Origin: Hydractinia symbiolongicarpus
Lineage: Eukaryota; Cnidaria; Hydrozoa; Anthoathecata; Hydractiniidae
DNA length: 64,000 bases
Reading direction: 5' to 3'
NCBI RefSeq assembly: GCF_029227915.1
Contig: NC_079884.1
Span: 30,258,001-30,322,000, forward strand
Positions 1 to 13,500 of this stretch are shown one piece after another (within the stretch, counting starts at the first letter, position 1; the number at the start of each line of letters is the position of its first letter). Made by a program: the position numbers and the translations under genes. The notes under the pieces are model-generated. The model saw only the letters and a list, made by a program, of their open reading frames with translations. It was not told the DNA's origin and made no database searches.

Positions 1-2149
1 TTTATTCAGTGTCTCATCAAAAATGAAAACATTTTTAAAAACTGCAAGTCTCATGGGCTTTAGTGGTGAAATAATAATTTAAAAAATCGTTCGGGAAATG
101 AGTTTACTCCCTGGGTACTTTCTTCGTATACTTTTGACTATACGGGCCGAGTCCGGGATTTACGGGAAATCGCGGGTTTTCGTTTGCGGGCGATTAAACT
201 TCTTTTATTCAGCGTCTCATCAAAGATGAAAACATTTTTGAAAACTACAAGTCTCACGCGTTTTAGTGGTGAAAAAATAATTTAAAAAATCGTTCTGGAA
301 ATGAGTTTACTCACAGGGTACTTTCTTTGTATACATTCGACTATACGGGCCAAGCCCGGGATTTACGGGAAATCGCGGGTTTTCGTTTGCCGGCGATTAA
401 ACCTCTTTCATTAAGCGTCTCATCAAAGATGAAAACATTTTTGAAAACTACAAGTCTCACGCGTTTTAGTGGTGAAAAAATAATTTAAAAATCGTTCTGG
501 AAATGAGTTTACTCACAGGGTACTTTCTTTGTATACATTCGACTATACGGGCCAAGCCCGGGATTTACGGGAAATCGCGGGTTTTAGTTTGCCGCCGATT
601 AAACCTCTTTCATTAATCGTCTCATCAAAAATGAAAATATTTTTGAAAACTACAAGTCTCATGCGTTTTAGTGGTGAAAAATTAATTCAAAAAATCGTTC
701 GGGAAATGAGTTTACTCCCTGGCTACTTTTTTGTATACTTTTGACTATACGGGCCGAGTCCAGGATTTACGGGAAATCGCGGGTTTTCGTTTGCCGGCGA
801 TTGAACTTCTTTTATTCAGCGTCTCATCAAAAATGAAAACATTTTTAGAAACTACAAGTCTTATGCCTTTTAGTGGTGAAAAAATAATTTAAAAAATCGT
901 TCTGGAAATGAGTTTACTCACAGGGTACTTTCTTTGTATACATTCGACTATACCGCCAATCCCGGGATTTACGGGAAATCGCGGGTTTTCGTTTGCCGGC
1001 AATTAAACCTCTTTCATTAAGCGTCTCATCAAAAATGAAAACATTTTTGAAAAATAAAAGTCTTATGCGTTTTAGTGGTGAAAAAATAATTTAAAAAATC
1101 GTTTGGGAAATGAGTTTACTCCCTGGGTACTTTCTTTGTATACTTTTGACTATACGGGCCGAGTCCGGGATTTACGGGAAATCGCGGGTTTTCGTTTGCG
1201 GGCGATTAAACTTCTTTCATTCAGCGTCTCATCAAAAATGAAAATATTTTTGAAAACTACAAGTCTCATGCGTTTTAGTGGTGAAAAATTAATTCAAAAA
1301 ATCGTTCGGAAAATGAGTTTACTCCCTGGCTACTTTTTTGTATACTTTTGACTATACGGGCCGAGTCTGGGATTTACGGGAAATCGCAGGTTTTCGTTTG
1401 CCGGCGATTGAACTTCTTTTATTCAGTGTCTCATCAAAAATGAAAACATTTTTAAAAACTGCAAGTCTCATGGGCTTTAGTGGTGAAATAATAATTTAAA
1501 AAATCGTTCGGGAAATGAGTTTACTCCCTGGGTACTTTCTTCGTATACTTTTGACTATACGGGCCGAGTCCGGGATTTACGGAAAATCGCGGGTTTTCGT
1601 TTGCGGGCGATTAAACTTCTTTTATTCAGCGTCTCATCAAAGATGAAGACATTTTTGAAAACTACAAGTCTCACGCGTTTTAGTGGTGAAAAAATAATTT
1701 AAAAAATCGTTCTGGAAATGAGTTTACTCACAGGGTACTTTCTTTGTATACATTCGACTATACGGGCCAAGCCCGGGATTTACGGGAAATCGCGGGTTTT
1801 CGTTTGCCGGCGATTAAACCTCTTTCATTAAGCGTCTCATCAAAGATGAAAACATTTTTGAAAACTACAAGTCTCACGCGTTTTAGTGGTGAAAAAATAA
1901 TTTAAAAATCGTTCTGGAAATGAGTTTACTCACAGGGTACTTTCTTTGTATACATTCGACTATACGGGCCAAGCCCGGGATTTACGGGAAATCGCGGGTT
2001 TTCGTTTGCCGGCGATTAAACCTCTTTCATTAATCGTCTCATCAAAAATGAAAATATTTTTGAAAACTACAAGTCTCATGCGTTTTAGTGGTGAAATAAT
2101 AATTTAAAAAATCGTTCGGGAAATGAGTTTACTCCCTGGGTACTTTCTT

Positions 2150-5100
2150 CGTATACTTTTGACTATACGGGCCGAGTCCGGGATTTACGGAAAATCGCGG
2201 GTTTTCGTTTGCGGGCGATTAAACTTCTTTTATTCAGCGTCTCATCAAAGATGAAGACATTTTTGAAAACTACAAGTCTCACGCGTTTTAGTGGTGAAAA
2301 AATAATTTAAAAAATCGTTCTGGAAATGAGTTTACTCACAGGGTACTTTCTTTGTATACATTCGACTATACGGGCCAAGCCCGGGATTTACGGGAAATCG
2401 CGGGTTTTCGTTTGCCGGCGATTAAACCTCTTTCATTAAGCGTCTCATCAAAGATGAAAACATTTTTGAAAACTACAAGTCTCACGCGTTTTAGTGGTGA
2501 AAAAATAATTTAAAAATCGTTCTGGAAATGAGTTTACTCACAGGGTACTTTCTTTGTATACATTCGACTATACGGGCCAAGCCCGGGATTTACGGGAAAT
2601 CGCGGGTTTTCGTTTGCCGGCGATTAAACCTCTTTCATTAATCGTCTCATCAAAAATGAAAATATTTTTGAAAACTACAAGTCTCATGCGTTTTAGTGGT
2701 GAAAAATTAATTCAAAAAATCGTTCGGGAAATGAGTTTACTCCCTGGCTACTTTTTTGTATACTTTTGACTATACGGGCCGAGTCCAAGATTTACGGGAA
2801 ATCGCGGGTTTTCGTTTGCCGGCGATTGAACTTCTTTTATTCAGTGTCTCATCAAAAATGAAAACATTTTTAAAAACTGCAAGTCTCATGGGCTTTAGTG
2901 GTGAAATAATAATTTAAAAAATCGTTCGGGAAATGAGTTTACTCCCTGGGTACTTTCTTTGTATACTTTTGACTATACGGGCCGAGTCCGGGATTTACGG
3001 GAAATCACGGGTTTTCGTTTGCGGGCGATTAAACTTCTTTTATTCAGCGTCTCATCAAAGATGAAAACATTTTTGAAAACTACAAGTCTCACGCGTTTTA
3101 GTGGTGAAAAAATAATTTAAAAAATCGTTCTGGAAATGAGTTTACTCACAGGGTACTTTCTTTGTATACATTCGACTATACGGGCCAAGCCCGGGATTTA
3201 CGGGAAATCGCGGTTTTTCGTTTGCCGGCGATTAAACCTCTTTCATTAAGCGTCTCATCAAAAATGAAAATATTTTTAAAAACTACAAATCTCATGCGTT
3301 TTAGTGGTGAAAAAATAATTCAAAAAATCGTTCCGGAAATGAGTTTACTCCCTGGCTATTTTCTTTGTATACTTTTGACTATACGGGCCGAGTCCGTGAT
3401 TTACGGGAAATCGCGGGTTTTCGTTTGCCGGCGATTAAACTTCTTTTATTCAGTGTCTCATCAAAAATGAAAACATTTTTAAAAACTGCAAGTCTCATGG
3501 GCTTTAGTGGTGAAATAAAAATTTAAAAAATCGTTCGGGAAATGAGTTTATTCCCTGGGTACTTTCTTTGTATACTTTTGACTATACGGGCCGAGTCCGG
3601 GATTTACGGAAAATCGCGGGTTTTCGTTTGCGGGCGATTAAACTTCTTTTATTCAGCGTCTCATCAAAGATGAAGACATTTTTGAAAACTACAAGTCTCA
3701 CGCGTTTTAGTGGTGAAAAAATAATTTAAAAAATCGTTCTGGAAATGAGTTTACTCACAGGGTACTTTCTTTGTATACATTCGACTATACGGGCCAAGCC
3801 CGGGATTTACGGGAAATCGCGGGTTTTCGTTTGCCGGCGATTAAACCTCTTTCATTAAGCGTCTCATCAAAGATGAAAACATTTTTGAAAACTACAAGTC
3901 TCACGCGTTTTAGTGGTGAAAAAATAATTTAAAAATCGTTCTGGAAATGAGTTTACTCACAGGGTACTTTCTTTGTATACATTCGACTATACGGGCCAAG
4001 CCCGGGATTTACGGGAAATCGCGGGTTTTCGTTTGCCGGCGATTAAACCTCTTTCATTAATCGTCTCATCAAAAATGAAAATATTTTTGAAAACTACAAG
4101 TCTCATGCGTTTTAGTGGTGAAAAATTAATTCAAAAAATCGTTCGGGAAATGAGTTTACTCCCTGGCTACTTTTTTGTATACTTTTGACTATACGGGCCG
4201 AGTCCAAGATTTACGGGAAATCGCGGGTTTTCGTTTGCCGGCGATTGAACTTCTTTTATTCAGTGTCTCATCAAAAATGAAAACATTTTTAAAAACTGCA
4301 AGTCTCATGGGCTTTAGTGGTGAAATAATAATTTAAAAAATCGTTCGGGAAATGAGTTTACTCCCTGGGTACTTTCTTTGTATACTTTTGACTATACGGG
4401 CCGAGTCCGGGATTTACGGGAAATCACGGGTTTTCGTTTGCGGGCGATTAAACTTCTTTTATTCAGCGTCTCATCAAAGATGAAAACATTTTTGAAAACT
4501 ACAAGTCTCACGCGTTTTAGTGGTGAAAAAATAATTTAAAAAATCGTTCTGGAAATGAGTTTACTCACAGGGTACTTTCTTTGTATACATTCGACTATAC
4601 GGGCCAAGCCCGGGATTTACGGGAAATCGCGGTTTTTCGTTTGCCGGCGATTAAACCTCTTTCATTAAGCGTCTCATCAAAAATGAAAATATTTTTAAAA
4701 ACTACAAATCTCATGCGTTTTAGTGGTGAAAAAATAATTCAAAAAATCGTTCCGGAAATGAGTTTACTCCCTGGCTATTTTCTTTGTATACTTTTGACTA
4801 TACGGGCCGAGTCCGTGATTTACGGGAAATCGCGGGTTTTCGTTTGCCGGCGATTAAACTTCTTTTATTCAGTGTCTCATCAAAAATGAAAACATTTTTA
4901 AAAACTGCAAGTCTCATGGGCTTTAGTGGTGAAATAAAAATTTAAAAAATCGTTCGGGAAATGAGTTTATTCCCTGGGTACTTTCTTTGTATACTTTTGA
5001 CTATACGGGCCGAGTCCGGGATTTACGGAAAATCGCGGGTTTTCGTTTGCGGGCGATTAAACTTCTTTTATTCAGCGTCTCATCAAAGATGAAGACATTT

Positions 5101-6440
5101 TTGAAAACTACAAGTCTCACGCGTTTTAGTGGTGAAAAAATAATTTAAAAAATCGTTCTGGAAATGAGTTTACTCACAGGGTACTTTCTTTGTATACATT
5201 CGACTATACGGGCCAAGCCCGGGATTTACGGGAAATCGCGGGTTTTCGTTTGCCGGCGATTAAACCTCTTTCATTAAGCGTCTCATCAAAGATGAAAACA
5301 TTTTTGAAAACTACAAGTCTCACGCGTTTTAGTGGTGAAAAAATAATTTAAAAATCGTTCTGGAAATGAGTTTACTCACAGGGTACTTTCTTTGTATACA
5401 TTCGACTATACGGGCCAAGCCCGGGATTTACGGGAAATCGCGGGTTTTCGTTTGCCGGCGATTAAACCTCTTTCATTAATCGTCTCATCAAAAATGAAAA
5501 TATTTTTGAAAACTACAAGTCTCATGCGTTTTAGTGGTGAAAAATTAATTCAAAAAATCGTTCGGGAAATGAGTTTACTCCCTGGCTACTTTTTTGTATA
5601 CTTTTGACTATACGGGCCGAGTCCAAGATTTACGGGAAATCGCGGGTTTTCGTTTGCCGGCGATTGAACTTCTTTTATTCAGTGTCTCATCAAAAATGAA
5701 AACATTTTTAAAAACTGCAAGTCTCATGGGCTTTAGTGGTGAAATAATAATTTAAAAAATCGTTCGGGAAATGAGTTTACTCCCTGGGTACTTTCTTTGT
5801 ATACTTTTGACTATACGGGCCGAGTCCGGGATTTACGGGAAATCACGGGTTTTCGTTTGCGGGCGATTAAACTTCTTTTATTCAGCGTCTCATCAAAGAT
5901 GAAAACATTTTTGAAAACTACAAGTCTCACGCGTTTTAGTGGTGAAAAAATAATTTAAAAAATCGTTCTGGAAATGAGTTTACTCACAGGGTACTTTCTT
6001 TGTATACATTCGACTATACGGGCCAAGCCCGGGATTTACGGGAAATCGCGGTTTTTCGTTTGCCGGCGATTAAACCTCTTTCATTAAGCGTCTCATCAAA
6101 AATGAAAATATTTTTAAAAACTACAAATCTCATGCGTTTTAGTGGTGAAAAAATAATTCAAAAAATCGTTCCGGAAATGAGTTTACTCCCTGGCTATTTT
6201 CTTTGTATACTTTTGACTATACGGGCCGAGTCCGTGATTTACGGGAAATCGCGGGTTTTCGTTTGCCGGCGATTAAACTTCTTTTATTCAGTGTCTCATC
6301 AAAAATGAAAACATTTTTAAAAACTGCAAGTCTCATGGGCTTTAGTGGTGAAATAAAAATTTAAAAAATCGTTCGGGAAATGAGTTTATTCCCTGGGTAC
6401 TTTCTTTGTATACTTTTGACTATACGGGCCGAGTCCGGGA
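2150..6440. repeat. 7-monomer higher-order repeat, 1,419 bp, three tandem copies
   Basis: Sequence at x and x+1419 is nearly identical across this stretch, giving three consecutive copies of a seven-monomer unit. Diagnostic variants repeat at exactly this spacing: GAAAAATTAATTCAAAAAATC near 2700, 4119 and 5538, and a CGCGGTTTTTCG variant near 3208, 4627 and 6046. Bases 1-670 also match 1418-2090, so the same unit reaches further left. A three-monomer (609-bp) duplication at about 1.5-2.7 kb breaks the register. Boundaries are approximate. Confidence 0.85.
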
Positions 6441-9400
6441 TTTACGGGAAATCGCAGGTTTCCGTTTGCCGGCGATTAAACTCCTTTTATTCAGCGTCTC
6501 ATCAAAAATGAAAACATTTTTGAAAACTACAAGTCTCATGCGTTGTAGTGGTGAAAAGATCATTTAAAAAATCGTTCTGGAAATGAGTTTACTCACAGGG
6601 TACTTTCTTTGTATACATTCGACTATACGGGAAAAGCCCGGGATTTACGGGAAATCGCGGGTTTTCGTTTGCCGGCGATTAAAATTCTTTTATTCAGCGT
6701 CCCATCAAAAATGAAAACATTTTTAAAAAATAAAAGTCTTATGCGTTTTAGTGGTGAAAAAATAATTTAAAAAATCGTTTGGGAAATGAGTTTACTCCCT
6801 GGGTACTTTCTTTGTATACTTTTGACTATACGGGCGGAGTCCGGGATTTTCGGGAAATCGCGTGTTTTCGTTTGCGGCGATTAAACTTCTTTTATTCAGC
6901 GTCTCATCAAAGATAAAAACATTTTTGAAAACTAAAAGTCTCATGCGTTTTAGTGGTGAAAAAATAATTTAAAAAATCGTTCTGGAATTGAGTTTACTCA
7001 CAGGGTACTTTCTTTGTATACATTCGACTATACGGGCCAAGCCCGGGATTTACGGGAAATCGCGGTTTTTCGTTTGCGGCGATTAAACCTCTTTCATTAA
7101 GCGTCTCATTAAAAATGAAAACATTTTTGAAAACTACAAGTCTCATTCGTTCTAGTGGTGCAGAAATAATTTGAAAAATCGTTCGGGAAATCAGTTTACT
7201 CCCTGGGTACTTTCTTTAGATACATTCAACTATACGGGCCAATCCCGGGATTTACGGAAATCGCGGGTTTTCGTTTGCCGGCGATTAAAATTCTTTTATT
7301 CAGCGTCCCATCAAAAATGAAAACATTTTTAAAAAATAAAAGTCTTATGCGTTTTAGTGGTGAAAAAATAATTTAAAAAATCGTTCGGGAAATGAGTTTA
7401 CTCCCTGGGTACTTTCTTTGTATACTTTTGACTATACGGGCCGAGTCCGGGATTTACGGGAAATCGCGTGTTTTCGTTTGCGGCGATTAAACTTCTTTTA
7501 TTCAGCGTCTCAGCAAAGATGAAAACATTTTTGAAAACTACAAGTCTCATGCGTTTTAGTGGTGAAAAAATAATTTAAAAAATCGTTCTGGAAATGAGTT
7601 TACTCACAGGGTACTTTCTTTGTATACATTCGACTATACGGGCCAAGCCAGGGATTTACGGGAAATCGCGGTTTTTCATTTGCCGGCGATTAAACCTCTT
7701 TTATTAGGCGTCTCATCAAAAATGAAAACATTTTTGAAAACTACAAGTCTCATGCGTTTTAGTGGAGAAAAGATAATTTAAAAAATCGTTCTGGAAATGA
7801 GTTTACTCACAGGGTACTTTCTTTGTATACATTCGACTATACGGGACAAGCCCGGGATTTACGGGAAATCGCGGGTTTTCGTTTGCCGGCGATTAAACCT
7901 CTTTCATTAAGCGTCTCATTAAAAATGAAAACATTTTTGAAAACTACAAGTCTCATTCGTTCTAGTGGTGCAGAAATAATTTGAAAAATCGTTTGGGAAA
8001 TCAATTTACTCCCTGGGTACTTTCTTTAGATACATTCAACTATACGCGCCAATCCCAGGATTTACGGGAAATCGCGGGTTTTCGTTTGCCGGCGATTAAA
8101 CTTCTTTTATTCAGCGTCTCATGAAAAATGAAAACACTTTTGAAAACTACAAGTCTCATGCATTTTAGTGGTGAAAAAAAAATTTAAAGAATCGTTCGGG
8201 AAATGAGTTTACTCCCTGGGTACTTTCTTTGTATACTTTTGACTACACGGGCCGAGTCCGGGATTTACGGGAAATCGCGTGTTTTCGTTTGCGGCGATTA
8301 AACTTCTTTTATTCAGCGTCTCATCAAAGATGAAAACATTTTTGAAAACTACAAGTCTCATGCGTTTTAGTGGTGAAAAAATAATTTAAAAAATCGTTCT
8401 GGAATTGAGTTTACTCACAGGGTGCTTTCTTTGTATACATTCGACTATACGGGCCAAGCCCGGGATTTACGGGAAATCGCGGTTTTTCGTTTGCCGGCGA
8501 TTAAACCTCTTTCATTAAGCGTCTCATTAAAAATGAAAACATTTTTGAAAACTACAAGTCTCATTCGTTCTAGTGGTGCAGAAATAATTTGAAAAATCGT
8601 TTGGGAAATCAGTTTACTCCCTGGGTACTTTCTTTAGATACATTCAACTATACGGGCCAATCCCGGGATTTACGGAAATCGCGGGTTTTCGTTTGCCGGC
8701 GATTAAAATTCTTTTATTCAGCGTCCCATCAAAAATGAAAACATTTTTAAAAAATAAAAGTCTTATGCGTTTTAGTGGTGAAAAAATAATTTAAAAAATT
8801 GTTCGGGAAATGAGTTTACTCCCTGGGTACTTTCTTTGTATACTTTTGACTATACGGGCCGAGTCCGGGATTTACGGGAAATCGCGTGTTTTCGTTTGCG
8901 GCGATTAAACTTCTTTTATTCAGCGTCTCAGCAAAGATGAAAACATTTTTGAAAACTACAAGTCTCATGCGTTTTAGTGGTGAAAAAATAATTTAAAAAA
9001 TCGTTCTGGAAATGAGTTTACTCACAGGGTACTTTCTTTGTATACATTCGACTATACGGGCCAAGCCCGGGATTTACGGGAAATCGCGGTTTTTCATTTG
9101 CCGGCGATTAAACCTCTTTTATTAGGCGTCTCATCAAAAATGAAAATATTTTTAAAAACTACAAGTCTCATGCGTTTTAGTGGTGAAAAAATAATTTAAA
9201 AAATCATTCGGGAAATGAGTTTACTCCCTGGGTACTTTCTTTGTATACTTTTGACTATACGGGCCGAGTCCGGGATTTACGGGAAATCGCGGGTTTTCGT
9301 TTGCCGGCGATTAAACTTCTTTTATTCAGTGTCTCATCAAAAATGAAAACATTTTTAAAAACTGCAAGTCTCATGGACTTTAGTGGTGAAATAATAATTT

Positions 9401-10242
9401 AAAAAATCGTTCGGGAAATGAGTTTACTCCCTGGGTACTTTCTTTGTATACTTTTGACTATACGGGCTGAGTCCGGGATTTACGGGAAATCGCAGGTTTC
9501 CGTTTGCCGGCGATTAAACTCCTTTTATTCAGCGTCTCATCAAAAATGAAAACATTTTTGAAAACTACAAATCTCATGCGTTTTAGTGGAGAAAAGATAA
9601 TTTAAAAAATCGTTCTGGAAATGAGTTTACTCACAGGGTACTTTCTTTGTATACATTCGACTATACGGGACAAGCCCGGGATTTACGGGAAATTGCGGGT
9701 TTTCGTTTGCCGGCGATTAAACCTCTTTCATTAAGCGTCTCATTAAAAATGAAAACATTTTTAAAAACTACAAGTCTCATTCGTTCTAGTGGTGCAGAAA
9801 TAATTTGAAAAATCGTTTGGGAAATCAGTTTACTCCCTGGGTACTTTCTTTAGATACATTCAACTATACGGGCCAATCCCAGGATTTACGGGAAATCGCG
9901 GGTTTTCGTTTGCCGGCGATTAAACTTCTTTTATTCAGCGTCTCATGAAAAATGAAAACACTTTTGAAAACTACAAGTCTCATGCGTTTTAGTGGTGAAA
10001 AAAAAATTTAAAGAATCGTTCGGGAAATGTGTTTACTCCCTGGGTACTTTCTTTGTATACTTTTGACTATACGGGCCAAGCCCAGGATTTACGGGAAATC
10101 GCGGCTTTTTGTTTGCCGGCGATTAAAATTCTTTTATTCAGCGTCCCATCAAAAATGAAAATATTTTTGAAAACTACAAGTCTTATGCGTTTTAGTGGTG
10201 AAAAAATAACTTAAAAAATCGTTCTGGAAATGAGTTTACTCA

Positions 10243-10247
10243 CAGGG
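10243..10247. repeat. target-site duplication, left copy
   Basis: CAGGG lies immediately before the element and again immediately after it at 26385-26389. The uninterrupted satellite reads CTCACAGGGTAC, so the element split a class-A monomer. Five bases are visible. Polintons usually make a 6-bp duplication, so one base may have mutated. Confidence 0.75.
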
Positions 10248-10543
10248 AGAGATAGGAAAATGCGGATCCTAGTGCAATCATGTCAAATAAGCGGGCATCC
10301 ACATCAAATCAACGTAAAAAAGGCCCATACCACCCCAGTCCATAAAATCCATGTGCACTTTGTCACTTTACGTTAAATAAGCGGGCATGCTCTATAATAT
10401 CTGTCCAAAACCCCCTCCCCAGCCGTGTCCCCCTGGCCCCCTCTCCGTCCCATGGGTCCCTCCCCACCCTCATCTGTCGTGCCCTATAAATTATAGTGAT
10501 ATGTGTGTCTATAATGTCCTCTTGCCAGTGTGGTAATACCATC
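10248..10543. repeat. left terminal inverted repeat (296 bp)
   Basis: It is the inverse complement of 26020-26384 with scattered differences. It lacks about 69 bp that are present in the right copy. The break falls after CCATACCACCCC, next to a direct repeat CATCCAC(A/G)TCAAATCAACG that occurs twice in the right copy. The motif AAATAAGCGGGCAT occurs twice within the repeat (about 10287 and 10374). The middle is a C-rich/G-rich tract (10410-10470). The inner ~60 bp are the coding 3' end of the polymerase gene. Confidence 0.95.
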
Positions 10544-13500
10544 TTCCAAAATTATGCGTTTATCATCATCCGCATTGAGCGCCAGTTTATTTGTTTTCAC
10601 CGAGTGAACATCATGCTTAATCGATCGAAATGTCATTTGGGTTCTGTAAATGTTCTCACCCTCAAACAGGCATCTCTTATAGTCATCGAAACCTATGGTC
10701 TCCCTCACCACACATTTCTTCACCCCCTTACATCTCTTACCCTCCCTACCACATAGCTGTTTGTATGCGTATGTCTTAGCTCTTAGGGCGATGAACTCAG
10801 TCATCACCTTACCACCCAACTCTTCCTTCATCAGCCCAATGATCTTTTTATTCAAACCTAATGGTAGAGGTCTACCATCTTCCTTATCATACCCAGATGT
10901 GTCAAATCTGGCAGACACATCGTTCGCGTTATCTTTGTAGAAGTCGTCTGTTTTTATGTGGTAAACGAATGAATCCGTATCCATGTAGCAAAGCTTCTTA
11001 TCATCACCATATTTCGGTCTCATGTAATCATGGTGGAACTCATACATAACCATCTTGGATAGATGGAGGATTGTGGGGCCGAGGTAGATCGGTTTGTTCA
11101 TTTTGATCTTGATCTTGGACATCTCTATCCCCATCAGTGTTTCCGAGAAACGGATTGCACCCCTGAAGTTTGGCTTCATCACCATTTTATCATAATTCTT
11201 TTGGTGTGTGGCCAAACGTATATCCTTCTGTCTCGCTGATTCTCCATTGTCTTCCCAAAGACGGAATTGTTCATCAGCTTGAAGAAATCCTTTTCAAAGT
11301 CATTCTTCGACTCCGTGCGCAGCTGTGTATTGAAGTCGATGTAAGGCCTCAACCATGCGCTCTGATCAAACCTCAGTACCCTATGAACCTTATCCACAAC
11401 AAGACCGTGATTCAAAGCTTGAGCAAGCGCACGGATATGAATTACATAGTTCCTCTTGTCCGAAAGACACGGTGTCAGCTTCTCAACACCATTGATAACC
11501 TTCCTCTCAGGCATGAAAGGAAGATCGTTATGTGCGTCATGAAGATCATGTGGATATCTAACATCAACCTCAAGCATGTACCCCTTTTCACCGTTTTCCA
11601 CAGCCATCTCTGAAATGAGTTCGGGTGTAAATTTACTAGAATCATCCCACTCAAACCCTCCGGTGGGCATCTTCTGTATCATGGCCCATCCATACAGATT
11701 GTTAGCATCAAGATACTGTAGATAGGTTGTATCTTCTGAAGTATTATACATATCGCCCATATATGGATTATTTGCCTTCGCGTGTCTGTGAACGGCCTGA
11801 CAGAGACCACCCCTAATACCCATCTCCACAAACAGTAACATATCCATATCCAACAACAAATCCAGCTCAACATCTGTCTTTTTCAGGCATGCCTGCCAAG
11901 CTAATCCAGGGGCCGAGTAAAAATGAGCAGGATCTAGTTTATAGTTTCTCAAACATGTCTCTCTGAATGTCTCAAACACATCACTCAGAAGCAGAACATC
12001 CGTCTTGAGATAGATATCATGATAAACGCCCATATTTTTAACTTTCATGTCCTTCCACACCTTCTGGGCATGCGCATAATCGGCATCGCTGATACCATTC
12101 ATATTCAACTTGCTATAAAAGTCATCTTTCAAAGGAAGCCTGGTTTTATTAAACCTATCGAATGAATCAACATACTCATATGGGTATACACCTTTCCTTC
12201 TCATTATGTTGAATTGCTCATCATTGAAGAATTTTCTAAGGTTTTTACACTGATCATCAGATAGATTGTCAGCCAAGGAACCTAATCCTCTTGACATAAA
12301 TCTAAATGAATCGATGAATCTCAGCTTTATCTTCTTGTCTTTGGTCTTACCATTTTTGTCGGTGTATTCACCAACCTTAACATCGGTCGAGAAAGACATA
12401 TATTTCTCTTTATTTTCAGCGATTACACTCATACCACCTTCTCCATACTTCTTCGCAAGCTCTTTGATAAATAGATGCGCATCATATCCGCTCAGATTAT
12501 GGAAGACAACCGGAATATAATTAGGCACCTTGTAACGTTGATTACATTCCATGTGTGCCGATCCACGAAACTTGCCGGTAAAATGACAGTGATCCCTAAC
12601 CTTGATGTCATCATCGCCAAATTCTCTCATACAGATGTGGCAGTTGGTGGAATTTTCATATCCATCAAGTTCTTCATCGGTTAGATCTTGCATACCAAGT
12701 TGTGGAAACATGTTGTATAACCTTTTCGCCTCGGAAACCACATGATCCACAAATCGTGGAACACAGTCATCACCACGGTAAAGCTTCAGAGGGTCCAAAA
12801 CTTCACCATGAGCATATTTACTATAACAACAGAATCCAGTGGGGATATGTTTACCAACTTTCTCGGTGGACGATCCACACTCTATCTCTTCAGGTTTTGT
12901 AAAAGCTTCGAAATCGGCATACATGATGAATGGGGCTTTGAGCTGGTATTGGCCGTGGGTGAAGGTTAAGGTGCTACCCTCCCTAGGGAGTTGAATATTA
13001 ACAGCATCGTTATTCTTACAATACTCAAAGTGCTCATCCCTTTTCTGTTCGCTTGGAAAACCAGAGAGACAATTCAAGCAATAATACTCTTTATTTTTAT
13101 GCTTTGAGTTGACCTTGCTCAGGACACCGCTCAGGTTCTTAACAGCGATATAATGCCTCTTATCCCCTTCACACAGTAAAAACAAAACAACCGTCTCCTT
13201 ACGATCCAGATGCTTCGACTTGCGACACATGTAGATACCTTCTATCTCATCTTTTGTCAAAACATGCACAGCGATATCAGGGTTCCTTCTCTCAAACAAA
13301 TCTATCTTGTTTAGTGCCATAGGGAAAGATAGACCATCCCAATTATACTTATCATGCTTCCTAAGGATTGAGATTTGTTCAGGGTTATTATTGATCTTAC
13401 CATGATTGAGAGCAGCGATAACGGCCCATTTGAAACAGTCCTCGTCACCCTCGTTATGTGGGTTAATCACGGAGAATTTTCCACTGAAATTCTTGGGTAG

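Larger units (their letters stand above)
1..10247. repeat. 203-bp satellite array, left arm
   Basis: Continuous head-to-tail tandem array of a ~203-bp AT-rich monomer, about 50 copies. Two monomer classes tend to alternate. Class A reads CTCACAGGG, then CATTCGAC, then CCAAGCCCGGG and CCTCTTTCATTA. Class B reads CTCCCTGGG, then CTTTTGAC, then CCGAGTCCGGG and CTTCTTTTATTC. A GC-rich core (around GGATTTACGGGAAATCGCGG) sits in each unit. At 6.4-10.2 kb a marked variant (TCTCATTCGTTCTAGTGG) recurs at 7141, 7951, 8559 and 9775, spacings of 4, 3 and 6 monomers, so the array expanded in blocks. No gene is supported here. The array stops at the Maverick and resumes in phase at 26385. Confidence 0.97.

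Noticed and set aside
170-200. CENP-B-box-like sequence in the monomer (TTTCGTTTGCCGGCGAT)
   Set aside because: It shares TTCG and part of the CGG core but lacks the required central A and the correct CGGG spacing.
529-6308. Repeated small open frames of 61-102 codons in the left satellite (peptides like MYTFDYTGQARDLREIA)
   Set aside because: They recur because the satellite recurs. The 203-bp unit is not a multiple of three, frames break at random variants and there is no codon constraint.
1-10247. CRISPR-like array of regular repeats
   Set aside because: There are no unique spacers. Whole 203-bp units are homologous, which is a tandem satellite.
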